From Lepidostoma basale (Eukaryota > Arthropoda > Insecta > Trichoptera > Lepidostomatidae): a DNA stretch of 64,000 nt. The position numbers and the translations under genes are program-made. Within the stretch, counting starts at the first letter, position 1; every line of letters starts with the position of its first letter. The notes under the pieces were generated by a model. That model had not been told where the DNA came from. It saw only the letters and a program-made list of their open reading frames with translations, and made no database searches. Where the stretch lies: positions 1 to 64,000 of the forward strand of contig JAHDVF020001053.1 of the NCBI GenBank assembly GCA_022606425.2, read 5' to 3'. Positions 54,501-62,309 of this stretch are shown here, one piece after another.

Positions 54501-56664
54501 TCCCAGAATGTCTCCTGATCCAGACCGCTTTGTCCTGTTGGAAAAATCATATTTACAAAAGATTCTTTGCACATAAGTAAATGGTGGTATGATTTTAGAA
54601 GGTGAAGACTGCAATGTTATTTAAACCATGAAAATATACACAATTGATATATTATCTATTCATATACGAGTATTTGGAATTATTTATTTTAATACTAATC
54701 AATAGTACTTAAACTAGAAATATTCTCCTGTAAGTGTCGTCTGTCATACAATGCATACAATAAAATGACACACAATAAATGTCATACAATACATACAATA
54801 AAATGACATGTCATACATTGAGAAGTATGGGGGAGGCCTATGTACAGCAGTGGACGACAACAGCTGTTAAAGAAGATGAAGAATAAGTGTCATCTTCTCT
54901 GTGAAGGTTGGCGATCATCACGGCTATTCCCAATTCATTAGCTGCGGCCCCTAACAGCGGTGTGGTGCTACTTCTAAACCTTTAAACCTTGTCTAAAATT
55001 GTTTAGCCTAAATATTCTTCTCCGACCTGCTCTTCTTCTTCCTGGTAGTTTACCCTGAATTGTCAGTTGTGGGAGTTGGTATTTATAATAGCCGTTAAAA
55101 TGTATTTATCACCTGAGGCAATAATGTGTATTGGTTAATAACGTATGTGGTATAAGTGTTACAAAATGAATTCCCTTAAGAATGTTATTGAACTCTTTGT
55201 TATTTCGCAACGTCAATTAATTATCTAATACTATCCATAATTATTTTTATCCGAAGACAATAAAGCAGTTCTTATTTTGCAATATCAATCTGCATTTATA
55301 TTCGTTAGAAAATATATGAATGATATACTATATAATACGTAGGTATTTTTCGTACATTATACTACTATGAACATTTTTTATGTAAAATATTTTGGTATAT
55401 TTTGTTTAAGGCGTTAACACCGTGGAAGTCCATAATAATGATTTTTTTTTATAAATGAAAACACTGTTTTCTCTACTTATGAGTTTATTTTTCTCCGAGG
55501 AACTCATCTCCTCGGAGTTATCATTAAGAACTGTATTAAGAAATCCGTGACTTATTTTAAGTCAAATATTTTGATATGTAAAGAAGTTTGTACACCAACA
55601 TTTAAGATTTAAAAAACGTGTAACTAACATGTAAACAAAGCGAATATTGAAAATTGAGTAAAAAAAAAACATATTTATTGAACTCTAAGGAATTAAAACT
55701 GTGGAATTCCGTAGTAATATACTTAGGAAATAGAAAATAACTTTGTATAATCCATTAATTATTTAAAATATATTAAAAAACACGACATTTTTCGGAGGAT
55801 AAATCCATCTTCAGCTGTAAAAATATAATAAAAACTAAACGAAGAAAGACTAATATAAAAACGCATTTAAAATTCGATACAATAATTCCAATTAAAAAAT
55901 TAACATGTCATGTTTTTTTAAAATAATTAGTGGATCAAACAAAGTTATATTCAATTTACTAAGTATACTTAATAATATTTAGTTATTTTTATTTAATTCT
56001 ACTTGATTTTTAGCTCCGACCGGTTTCGGCAGCTCGCTGCCATCTTCTGGTATTGTCATTTTATTTAGACCTCTAAATATTTTAGTCTATTTTAATTTTA
56101 ATTATCTATCTTGTGTTTCTACCAAGAAATTCAAGCTCACAACATTAATATAATAAAGTTAAAGGTGTAAAAAACAGTATTTAAATTCAATTTAAAAAGT
56201 TCTGGTATTCGTTTAATGGATGATATAATAACATATTGGTTGTAAACCTATTGTTAAATAAAGTAGCCAGCAATCATTAAAAAAGTTGTGTTCAATGTAT
56301 TGTTTAAAAATGAATTTATTTTACAAGAGTTAATCAAACTTTTTAAAGTAAGTGTATCCATGAATCATATATACCTGATGATTTCTTCAGCAGCTAATCC
56401 ACCGGCTAATTCATCAAGTTCCACCGGAGTCATCCGAGATATCCTCTCAAGATCCAGAACAGGATTGCTGTAAATGTACTGTGTGCTGCATGACACCGCT
56501 GCTATCGTCAGTAGTGAGACTAGTAAAAACTGTGAACAAAAATAAAATAAACTCAGTTAATTAATTGTTTCAATCAAGATTTTATAAAAGTAACTTTAAA
56601 TAATTGATTAAAAAGCAAAACCTTACTAGGAAACAGACTAACTTACAAAATGGATCATATTCAT
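41709..56664 (-). CDS. Secreted YGPP-motif, glycine/proline-rich protein, six coding exons (whole gene)
   Basis: Spliced from 56664-56647, 56529-56375, 54534-54354, 48101-47792, 47140-46961 and 42595-41709: 1731 nt, 576 residues. All introns are GT-AG and every phase agrees. Residues 1-20 form a signal peptide (MNMIHFFLLVSLLTIAAVSC). A short acidic stretch (MTPVELDELAGGLAAEE) precedes RTKR (58-61), a furin-type site. Hydrophobic Gly/Ala segments follow at about 66-98 and 133-178. YGPP occurs at 113, 230, 260 and 270. The rest, to 576, is Ser/Pro-rich, then charged, ending ITYELRGNRIVKLTDRTPDV. The family is unknown to me. Signal peptide plus YGPP repeats suggests an extracellular-matrix or cuticle-like secreted protein, which is inference. 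There is no chitin-binding R&R motif. The 5' UTR and promoter are not resolved. Confidence 0.8.
42660..43960. other. Intron 5, 3' part: no feature recognised
   Basis: AT-rich with short meaningless frames. Confidence 0.45.
43965..44155. repeat. Inverted pair of hammerhead-like repeats, family F (intron 5)
   Basis: Plus-strand half: CACTGATGAAGGGCTTTTGT then GTCCGAAACATGTTTG. CTGATGA fits the hammerhead box exactly, GGGC/GTCC pairs with one G-U, then GAAA, ACATGT, T. The minus-strand half (43965-44005) mirrors it: CACTAATGAAGGGTTTCTTT then GTCTAAAACATGTTTG. Confidence 0.7.
44380..44640. other. GC-richer intronic block, unexplained
   Basis: Contains GTCACGTGAGCGATGAACGG, CGCCCGGAGAGCGAGAGATC, CATGCTTATGGCCCCCATAG. 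No coding or RNA interpretation that I trust. Confidence 0.25.
44640..45226 (+). mobile_element. Penelope-like 3' end with hammerhead-like terminus (intron 5)
   Basis: About 44755-44910 matches the 3' coding end and UTR of the Penelope-like fragment at 15756 (IPSYSPLVY-like codons, then TTAAAAACTTTTC and ACTACCTTCAAC). At 45130 lies CCTGATGATGTCAACATAGG then TTAATGAAACAGCTGTCGCG: CTGATGA, loose hairpin, GAAA, ACAGCTGT, C. The ends AACTGTTAAATTAAATAACT (44706) and its inverse (45193-45222) bracket the unit. Confidence 0.6.
45712..45765. mobile_element. hAT-like terminal scrap
   Basis: GGTCCGCGGGCCATTAATTG and GTCCTACTCTAGAC resemble a hAT MITE end beside a CTCTAGA target; the other end was not found. 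Confidence 0.4.
46265..46480. repeat. Fold-back, family C (intron 5)
   Basis: AACTACTTCCACTTTTGGCT, then TTATTTCGACAGCGACCG on one side and GCGAAATAAAGCCAAAAGTA on the other, with facing hairpins TGGCATGGACAGACTGTCG and CAGTCTGTCGATGCCAGC. Confidence 0.7.
46520..46897. mobile_element. MITE-like element with GTGCG TIRs, copy 2, 64 bp from exon 5 donor
   Basis: Left GTGCTTGCTACATTTGCAGC, right GGACTGCAAATGTAGTCAAC then CGCAC. It carries a family C fold-back at 46680-46830 as a nested insertion. Its right end lies 64 bp from the exon 5 splice donor. Confidence 0.65.
46680..46830. repeat. Fold-back, family C, nested, near-perfect arms
   Basis: AAACGATGTTTTTTTAACTA to TTGTCTTTATTTAGACAGC and its inverse are almost identical: a hairpin of about 50 bp arms with a short core containing GGTTTCGCCAGGCTCGC. 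Confidence 0.8.
46961..47140 (-). CDS. Coding exon 5 (three YGPP motifs)
   Basis: Acceptor GTTATTTTCTTTCAG; donor GAAG-GTATGTTTTA, phase 1. Encodes APSHPPTSYGPPSGSSALYQ, HSPVPQYELPTAPSAHGYYG, PPATHNTIYGPPSKYSSPLE: a proline/tyrosine-rich linker. The exon is GC-richer than its introns. Intron 4 is 651 bp and contains a truncated SINE. Confidence 0.85.
47441..47553 (+). mobile_element. Truncated tRNA-derived SINE body (intron 4)
   Basis: TTCTGGTGTAGAATTCAAGT, GACAATAAAATGG, ATCGCATGTCATGAGAATTA, AATGATGTAAAGAGC match the body of the SINE at 51164-51390. The tRNA-like head is missing. Confidence 0.7.
47792..48101 (-). CDS. Coding exon 4 (second Gly-rich hydrophobic segment)
   Basis: Acceptor TATCATCATTTAAG (short pyrimidine tract, weak); donor AGTG-GTGAGATA, phase 1. 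Encodes AHSTKGFDFWTLKKSILGTL, FEAVKAIVGGATIIKGQLIK, GGGALATGVGKVISVKGEAV, SNLGRHLVNN and a His/Ser/Pro-rich end. SILGTLFEAVKAIVGG resembles DILGALTKKIKSGVSG of exon 3, hinting at an internal duplication. Intron 3 (48102-54353) is 6.25 kb. Confidence 0.85.
48135..48260. repeat. Fold-back repeat, family A, degraded (intron 3)
   Basis: AGAGGGACATGTATTG facing AAATAAGGTGAAATGTGTCA then CTCTCTTAAAATA, with TAATACAGAGTTTAAC outside. Confidence 0.5.
48261..49625. other. Intron 3: no feature recognised
   Basis: Poly(A/T)-rich; nothing supportable. Confidence 0.45.
49632..49788. repeat. Fold-back, family D (intron 3)
   Basis: Arms TTTTTACACCACTTTA and inverse. Facing cores: AAGCTCCAGCGGGAGCGAAA then CCGGTTAG on the minus strand and GGAGCGGGAGCGAAAACGG on the plus strand. 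The GCTCC/GGAGC hairpin, GAAA and ACCGGT plus T are intact on the minus half. Confidence 0.75.
49830..50045. repeat. Fold-back, family E (intron 3)
   Basis: Plus half: CCTGCCGATGCTTACATCGG then TTAACGAAACAGCTGTCACG. Minus half: CCTGACGATGCTTAGATCGG then TTAACAAAACAGCTGTCGCG. CTGACGA fits the hammerhead box, and ACAGCTGT plus C follows. Related to the repeat beside the Penelope-like end at 45130. Confidence 0.7.
50145..50530. repeat. Three degraded family A scraps (intron 3)
   Basis: Near 50150, 50270-50330 and 50430-50530: GCAAAATGTGTCACTTGCAT, GCAAATCATATCACTTGCAT, TTCTAGTAAAA-like tails and the CATCATTGTACAAGAAACAA outer block. Confidence 0.5.
51164..51390 (+). mobile_element. tRNA-derived SINE (intron 3)
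   Basis: Head 51164-51232 folds tRNA-like: a perfect 7-bp acceptor stem CCTTCGT/ACGAAGG, A box TGGCCCAGTGG and B-box-like GAGTTCCATTCC. The T stem is broken, so it is not a working tRNA. Immediately after, CAGTGTGATTGTCACACTG forms an 8-bp hairpin. The body shared with 47441-47553 follows (CACGTGACA, CATGTCATGAGAATTA, ATGATGTAAAGAGCGATT). Confidence 0.7.
51505..51805 (-). mobile_element. Jockey/CR1-like 3' fragment, second copy (intron 3)
   Basis: Matches the C-terminal codons and 3' UTR of 21725-23063: GGTAACATTAAGGCCAATTA, ATGGTCTCATCCATGCCG, AAACATTGATATCTCC, TCATTGTCGCGCTCTCAGA. Decayed frame. Confidence 0.7.
51888..52312 (+). mobile_element. RTE-like 3' end (lineage 1), strongly decayed (intron 3)
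   Basis: Remnants of RINAIEMKN, GRPKKSWHDQINQ and CHAYMIRCVNVKE codons, ending AACAGTGGGATAATAAGTTG (from CGGCGTGATGGTTAGT). Confidence 0.55.
52315..53735. other. Intron 3: no feature recognised
   Basis: AT-rich, no supported features. Confidence 0.45.
53740..53805 (+). repeat. Solo hammerhead-like repeat, family F (intron 3)
   Basis: CACCGAATAAGGGAAGTTTG then AGTCCCGAAACATGTTTG: GGGA/TCCC hairpin, GAAA, ACATGT, T. CTGATGA has become CCGAATA. Confidence 0.6.
54354..54534 (-). CDS. Coding exon 3 (RTKR site, first Gly/Ala segment, first YGPP)
   Basis: Acceptor TTTTTCCAACAG; donor ACT-GTAAGATT, phase 0. Encodes R58 completion, TKRSGSGDILGALTKKIKSG, VSGKVGLLGQASAAASSFLL, then SGSSKGHDDHTGYEYGPPAT. 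RTKR is completed across the junction with exon 2. An alternative donor use would read into intronic VRFYFIF and stop. Confidence 0.85.
54826..54885 (+). mobile_element. RTE-like 3' UTR scrap (lineage 3 type) (intron 2)
   Basis: GGGGGAGGCCTATGTACAGC, AGTGGACGACAACAGCTG: same 3' signature as the end of 61955-62303 (GGAGGCCTATATCCAGTAGT). Confidence 0.6.
54890..55085 (-). mobile_element. RTE-like C-terminal fragment (lineage 10) (intron 2)
   Basis: Minus strand: GKLPGRRRAGRRRIFRLNNF, then NSRDDRQPSQRR with a broken frame; the GK..GRR..GRRR..WL.N signature. Confidence 0.55.
56000..56055 (-). repeat. Solo hammerhead-like repeat, family B (intron 2)
   Basis: Minus strand: CCAGAAGATGGCAGCGAGCT then GCCGAAACCGGTCGGAGC. 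The GGCAG/CTGCC hairpin with a CGAG loop is perfect; CTGANGA is changed to CAGAAGA. Confidence 0.7.
56375..56529 (-). CDS. Coding exon 2 (signal peptide core and acidic pro-segment)
   Basis: Acceptor TTGTTCACAG before TTTTTACTAG; donor AG-GTATATAT, phase 2. Encodes FLLVSLLTIAAVSCSTQYIY, SNPVLDLERISRMTPVELDE and LAGGLAAEEII plus two bases of the codon for R58. Frame and hydrophobic stretch strongly indicate coding. No stop in frame. Confidence 0.85.
56647..56664 (-). CDS. Coding exon 1 (start codon, first six residues)
   Basis: ATGAATATGATCCATTTT then donor GTAAGTTAGT. The first ATG is chosen because it keeps the signal peptide whole (MNMIHF joined to FLLVSLLTIAAVSC). The second ATG, two codons on, is also possible. 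Intron 1 (56530-56646) is 117 bp and phase 0. The 5' UTR continues upstream; ACGTATGCAG just upstream could be an acceptor of a non-coding first exon. Confidence 0.7.
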
Positions 56665-56758
56665 AAAATAAAATAAAAAATTACGAATACCTGCATACGT
56701 AACTATTGATATTTACAATGATGTAGTGCTTCTGTTTTCCGAAACATGTTTTTTTTTC

Positions 56759-57071
56759 ACTTTTTCTTTTTTATATACTTGGTATATACGAGTACTCGTG
56801 CAACACTTACATTTAAAAAATTTAAAATTACATAGACATGTTTCGGACAACCAGTCTTTCTTCAGTGATACATATTTAAAATATTATTAAATTGTTTACA
56901 TGATCTGACAGATGTAACATTTGTCAGATCATGTAAACAATTTTAAAATATTTTAAATATGGTTCTTTATAATATGCATCACTGAAGAAGGACTGGTTGT
57001 CCGAAACATGTCTATGAATTTTTTTTAAATGTAAGTGTTGTATATACAAAGTATATAAAAAAGAAAAAGAG
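56759..57071. repeat. About 310-bp near-perfect inverted repeat, family F, 95 bp upstream of the start codon
   Basis: Arms of about 150 bp. Near 56838-56877 and 56976-57015, 38 of 39 bases are mirrored. An inner hairpin (TTTACATGATCTGACA and inverse) closes the centre. Plus-strand core: CTGAAGA, A, GGAC, loop TGGTT, GTCC, GAAA, ACATGT, C. An additional outer AAACATG-type core lies at 56735. Its position next to coding exon 1 means it lies in the 5' UTR, an intron of it, or the promoter. Confidence 0.8.
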
Positions 57072-57329
57072 AAATAAAGCATCTACAACACAAAGTATGG
57101 CTAATATAGAAGAAATGTTTATTTTTTGTTTTAAATTTTAATAAAACGTTGTATTACAAAGTTTAAAACATCATTTAATTATGAATCCACAACACAAAGT
57201 GATGGTGAATATAACATAAATAAAGTATGTTACATTAAATTAATGAAAACACAAAACTATGGGTTTGTATCGTTGTCAGATGGTCGTCGAGATATGCGCG
57301 AATAAAGGGAATAAACATAATTTTGTTTC

Positions 57330-57495
57330 ACTAACTAAAAAAAACTAACTATCCATTACGCCGTCTCCCCGAAAGGGTAAGCAGAAAGAATGGACTGTCA
57401 CACATTTACTGATGCGGCACTCCATTCTTCTCTTTTCACCCCGCGGAAAACGCGGTGTGATGGGTTGCGAACCTCATTGCCACAATTTTTTTTCA
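57330..57495 (-). mobile_element. SINE-like element with RTE-like 3' tail, copy 3 (truncated)
   Basis: CCGTCTCCCCGAAAGGGTAA, GATGCGGCACTCCATTCTTC, GATGGGTTGCGAACCTCATT match copies 1 and 2; the 5' half is missing. Confidence 0.7.
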
Positions 57496-57499
57496 CAAA

Positions 57500-58220
57500 A
57501 ATGGAATTCATTGTGCAATGTTTGTAAATATATGCGAACATTCATTTTAACCATTTCTAATACACATTTAATAATAAAATGATAATAATTGTTGTTTGAA
57601 TATGTAGTATCGATTTAAAAAATTAATTAGTATCGATTAGTATCGATTTATTAACATCTACCGAGAATTTATATGAATATACTAAAATAAGTATAAACAT
57701 AACAAAATTCGTTTAACATTCTTACAGAGGGCTTAATAATCTAGGCCAAAGTCATTTGAACTAGCGTTTAACAAAAACATTTAGGAATCAAGTTCATTAA
57801 AATAAAAATAATTACATATAATTCAAGCATCGGTTGGTGTTGAATGTTATAAACTGACATAGATATGAGGCAATATATATAACTGGGAATAAAATTAGAG
57901 CAAGAATGAGGTAACGTCAGTTCATAGTAGGCTTTTGATAAAGTCTTTATGGGTGCAGCATTTCGAAATAATTTTAAATATTATAGATCTTACATCACGC
58001 ACTGACCGGTCTTCGGTGTTCAATTAATTTTGAGAAATTTTCCACAAGCCATTTTTCATTGGTCTTACATAACAATATACTCGTATTTATCCAGAGCAAG
58101 GACACTTCTGGTATCGAACAAGTATTTAGTGTACAAATATGTACAATATATTATATATAGAGGGGATCAAGAAAATCGAAAAAAAAAACGTTTAAAAAAT
58201 AAAATAAATTAGTGGTAAAG
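57500..58220. other. AT-rich stretch, no feature recognised
   Basis: Nothing supportable. Confidence 0.45.
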
Positions 58221-58224
58221 AGAA

Positions 58225-58385
58225 TAAGATATAAACGATTTTACTAAAATATCTTGATGGAAGTTCATTTCAAATAATAGTTAAATAAAACGATGTTTTT
58301 TTAACTACTTCCACTTTTGTCTTTATTTCGACAGCGACTGGTTTCGGCAGGCTCGCTGGCATCAACCAGTCTCTCGATATTTTTT
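58225..58385 (-). repeat. Fold-back repeat half, family C
   Basis: TATCTTGATGGAAGTTCATT, AACGATGTTTTTTTAACTAC, TTTCGACAGCGACTGGTTTC, GGCAGGCTCGCTGGC; the opposite arm is cut short. Confidence 0.65.
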
Positions 58386-58443
58386 ACATATTTAACCCCA
58401 TTATGCGGCTGTCTTCATATGAAGTAAAATTAAAAAAATATTT

Positions 58444-58722
58444 GTTGCGACTGGCTACATTTGCAGTAAAAAATGTCTCGAGCTGCGGCTTACGACATTT
58501 GCAGCTCGACAGATAAAACCAGTTCATCATAATTTTACATATAATTTCGGAGTATGGAACTAATTTAGAACAACAATAATAATAATAATTACGCTAATTT
58601 GTATAGCGCCGTTTTCGCGAATAGCTCACAAAGGTTTACACATCCAAATATGAGAGACAAATATAGTCTGCCACAGTTTTAAAGCATATTTTTTTTGGAC
58701 TGCAAATGTAGCCAGGCGCACT
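58444..58722. mobile_element. MITE-like element with GTGCG TIRs, copy 3
   Basis: Left TTGCGACTGGCTACATTTGC, right GCAAATGTAGCCAGGCGCAC. The interior has CATTTGCAGCTCGACAG, also present as a diverged form at 46534. Confidence 0.7.
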
Positions 58723-58964
58723 ATATAGGTTAACATTGATGGGAAAGTAAATTATATAAATGTTTTATTTTAATGTACAGAAGTGACGTGGTTCTTCTTA
58801 TTGAGACTTTACCAAATGACAATTGTAACAATTGATAAGTATAAAATTTTCAAATAGTGGTTTAATATCAGTATCCAATATGTTATTTTGATAATTTTTT
58901 TATAAATTCTAACACAGTTATCCCACATTTGTGTTTATTATTCTTGATGTGTATCGAAGATCAT

Positions 58965-59055
58965 ATACCATCATCATCAGTAATACGGTGAAGGTATAAT
59001 ATCTTCGAAACATGTCTATTATAATAAACCGAAAAGTGAAAAAAATAAAGTTTCA
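58965..59055 (+). repeat. Solo hammerhead-like repeat, family F
   Basis: ACGGTGAAGGTATAATATCT then TCGAAACATGTCTATT: hairpin, GAAA, ACATGT, C. Confidence 0.5.
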
Positions 59056-59454
59056 TTTCATAAGAAGAACACCATTATCGAATTGAAAGTGTAAACTTAT
59101 TATGGAATACTATTGTGATAAACTAGAAGATTCTTACAATTATAATATATAGTAATAAGAAGCCATTGGATGCATTATCTTAAAATAAACAAATTAAATT
59201 TTTTTCGTTTTCTTATTAGAATAAGATGCAAATTTATCTTTAATTTATATTTATGTATTTATTGAGTTTGAAAAAACACACTTCTCTTGTTATTAGATTA
59301 ATAAATAAGTTTAATAACGAGTAATATATTAATGACCCCTAGTAACCTCTTTCAAATTGTATGAGACGATTATATTGATCAATGCAAGATGTTTTTCTAT
59401 TATTATACAATCTTAAAAAAAAGTTTGCATAGATGCATCTTAAAAAGAAAGTTT

Positions 59455-59884
59455 GCAAAGAACGCCGTAGAAATAAGATCACTAAGAAGACTGTGCGGGA
59501 AAACGTTGTATGATAGAATATCGAACGATGAAATCATAAATAAATGTAAGGCAGATGACTGCATCATGGATAAAATTAAAAAAAGGATCCCTGAGATGGT
59601 TTGAACATATGGAACGAATGGATGAGAGTAGAATGGTTAAAAAGTTGTACACAAGCAGCGTGAGTGGAAAAAGAAGCCGAGAACGACCGAGGAAAACATG
59701 GCATGACAAAATCAATCAGTTACTAAAAAGCGGTCACATTCGAAGTCGGAATAATCGACGTGCGTGCATGATACGATGTATGAATGTGGAGGAAGCCCGA
59801 GAGGTATGCCAGGACAGAGCATTGTGGCGATCCATCCTCTCTGCCTACCTCTCCCGGGAAATGGCGTGATGGTTAGTTAGTTTA
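59455..59884 (+). mobile_element. RTE-like 3' end (lineage 1, GTTA tail)
   Basis: Two overlapping frames divided by one frameshift near 59575: NAVEIRSLRRLCGKTLYDRI, SNDEIINKCKADDCIMDKIK; then KGSLRWFEHMERMDESRMVK, KRSRERPRKTWHDKINQLLK, RACMIRCMNVEEAREVCQDR, and a UTR ending TGGCGTGATGGTTAGTTAGT. Relatively young. Confidence 0.8.
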
Positions 59885-59889
59885 AAAAA

Positions 59890-60540
59890 AAGTTATTCAT
59901 TAGGTGTACTGGCAACATTTGGTTTATTATGGTAATAAGGGGATATGCAGATTTTGCAAAACTTTTAAATGATGCAATAGATATTCTCGTTTAGTAAAAA
60001 TACATTTAAAGGAGTATTTTGTGCCAATTGTGACATTTGTGTATGTCACACTTTCTTAGATAAATTCGTATGCAAATCAGTAGGTCCGTCTTTTGACTTG
60101 CAAGAAAATTCATAGCTACAGCCGTGTTAGAAAATTGTTTGTAATTAACTGCTTGAACCTGTTTCAGTTAGGAATTTGTCGCAGGGAAAACTCGGCGCTT
60201 TCAATTAATAATTATAGCAATCATTGTGAAACTTGCATATTAGAAATATGCAAATATATCCACTTGCATTATTTGAGAATACATTTTGAATCTGTTCTAA
60301 TAAAAAAGTTTAAACTTATGTTCGAGTACTGCTATTTGGCAATAGAAAATTTACCATTTGAATAGCATTCCACACAACTTGTTATATCGGGGTTTTGATG
60401 TTTGGGTGTTGAATTCTTCGACGGGTAATAAATAATTAACGTCTGAATAATTGTGTTAAATATAAGAAGTAAATTTATTATTCAACAATATATTTCTTAT
60501 AACTAAGTAACACAAAAAATATTAAAATTAAAAATAGAAA
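59890..60540. other. AT-rich stretch, no feature recognised
   Basis: A 90-codon frame (60093-60365) with several cysteines shows no recognised family; probably chance. Confidence 0.35.
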
Positions 60541-60544
60541 TAAT

Positions 60545-60620
60545 ATGAAAAAACAAAAACAAACATGTTTCTAGACACAAGATCCCTTCATCAGTGTAGT
60601 TACATATACCATGTACAAAA
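60545..60620 (-). repeat. Solo hammerhead-like repeat, family F
   Basis: Minus strand: CACTGATGAAGGGATCTTGT then GTCTAGAAACATGTTTG. CTGATGA is intact, the hairpin is weakened, GAAACATGTT is intact. Confidence 0.6.
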
Positions 60621-60884
60621 TAAATATTTTAACAGGTAATATTCATTTGAATATCTAACAAAACAGGCTACTTCAATGATTATTTTTTTTTAAATATTAA
60701 TGTTTGTTATTGTTAAAGATGTTAAATAAATAAAAAGTTAAATCCATTTTTAATTTTACAAAAGCGTTTTGTGTAACAAAGTTAAACAAATGTTTTTCTA
60801 TATAATTCATACAAATATTATTTATTCCACTTATGAGTTTAATTTTTTCGACGTACCTTCATCATTGGGAGAACGATTTTTTTA

Positions 60885-60985
60885 AACAATGACGTGAAAC
60901 TCAACAAGAAATTTTGAACACATCTGTTTTTTAGAAGTCGTATTATATTTTTATGCAAGTGACATATTTCACCTTCAGGTTATTA
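60885..60985 (-). repeat. Fold-back repeat half, family A, degraded
   Basis: AACAATGACGTGAAACTC, TTTTTAGAAGTCGTATTATA, GCAAGTGACATATTTCACCT. Confidence 0.5.
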
Positions 60986-60989
60986 TTTT

Positions 60990-61950
60990 TATCATTGGAT
61001 AATGATTATATTTGATTCGATAATATCATTTAATAATACAATTTGATATTTGAGACATAATATATATCATGGAATTCGATTATTATGATTTTGTATTATT
61101 TTTAATTTGAGTTTCTATTGAAATATTTGGAAGTTAGAATACTTTCATATTCGTTTATATCATAATACGAGTAATAATAAAGTTTTATTATTTTCAATAC
61201 AAAAAAAATGTTTCCATCTTGATATTTATAAATAAATAAAATCTTAATATGAATAAACTAAAAACCTTGTTTAACGTTTTGTACCTTTAACAAAAAAAAA
61301 ACACGTGCATATCTGACCAGAAAAAAATATACAATATAAATAAATAGTTTTTTGCTGTAAATTAACAACGGATGTGTATATTTTGGGACTTGTAACAGAT
61401 TGAATTTTATTAAGGTAATTCCTACAGGGAAACTTTGTTTCATATTCTTCCTTGGTAGTTATATTCTCCTCTTGGCAATATATTAATGGCGAATATCGGA
61501 TATCCATTATACCTTGTTCTTGGAGTTTTAAATGACGTTGTTTTTTCCCCAAACGTCTGCCACAATTTTTAGCTGTAATCGAGTTTTCATAGATTTCGCA
61601 ACAACATAGTAAAAGTTGTATTCATAAACTACTTTTCAGGTTACCAAAACGTTGATATTTGCAATTCCAAAGATTTCACTATATTTGAGATGAAAATTAA
61701 AGAAGTTATTTATAAATAAATTAAAATAAAGTCATATTATTTTGTGTTTATTTTAAAATACCAATCTGTTGGAACACTCCAGTTTTGCCAGGGAAACAAA
61801 ACAAAAAATTTTTACTCTGCAAAAGATCTGGTGTAAAATGGTATAAAATCAAATAAATAAATGATTGAAGAAGGAAGGAAACAGTAGCAAGAAAAACATA
61901 TTTGTATTATTTTATATTATTATCTTTGGGTGATAACATCATTGTTTGTC
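60990..61950. other. AT-rich stretch, no feature recognised
   Basis: Minus frames at 61258-61552 show no motif. Confidence 0.4.
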
Positions 61951-61954
61951 TTTC

Positions 61955-62303
61955 CATGGAAAGACAAACGTTAGGCGTATGTCTAAAAGACAAAATAAGA
62001 AATGAAGAAATTAGACGCCGAACAAAAGTCATAGACGTAATGAACCTCGTCGCTAAGCAGAAATGGCAGTGGGCAGGTCATGTCGCCAGACAGGGAACAG
62101 AGCGATAGGCACCGAGAGTCCTCAAATGGAGACCATGAGATAGAAAAGAGGAGTGAGCCGATCCCAAAAAAGATGGGCCGACGACATTATCCCTGTCGCG
62201 GGTAGAATGTGACAAAGAAAAGCCCAAGATAGAGTGGAGTGGAAGAAAATGGAGGAGGCCTATATCCAGTAGTGGAGAGATGGCTGAGAAAGAAGAAGAA
62301 GAA
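61955..62303 (+). mobile_element. RTE-like C-terminal fragment (lineage 3, AAG tail)
   Basis: LGVCLKDKIRNEEIRRRTKV, IDVMNLVAKQKWQWAGHVAR, QGTER then stop. The UTR-like remainder includes a frame-shifted KRWADDI...W and GGAGGCCTATATCCAGTAGT, ending in (AAG)n. Confidence 0.75.
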
Positions 62304-62309
62304 CATCGT

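Noticed and set aside
60093..60365. Cysteine-containing 90-codon frame as a secreted peptide
   Set aside because: No signal peptide, irregular Cys spacing, surrounding sequence non-coding; probably chance.
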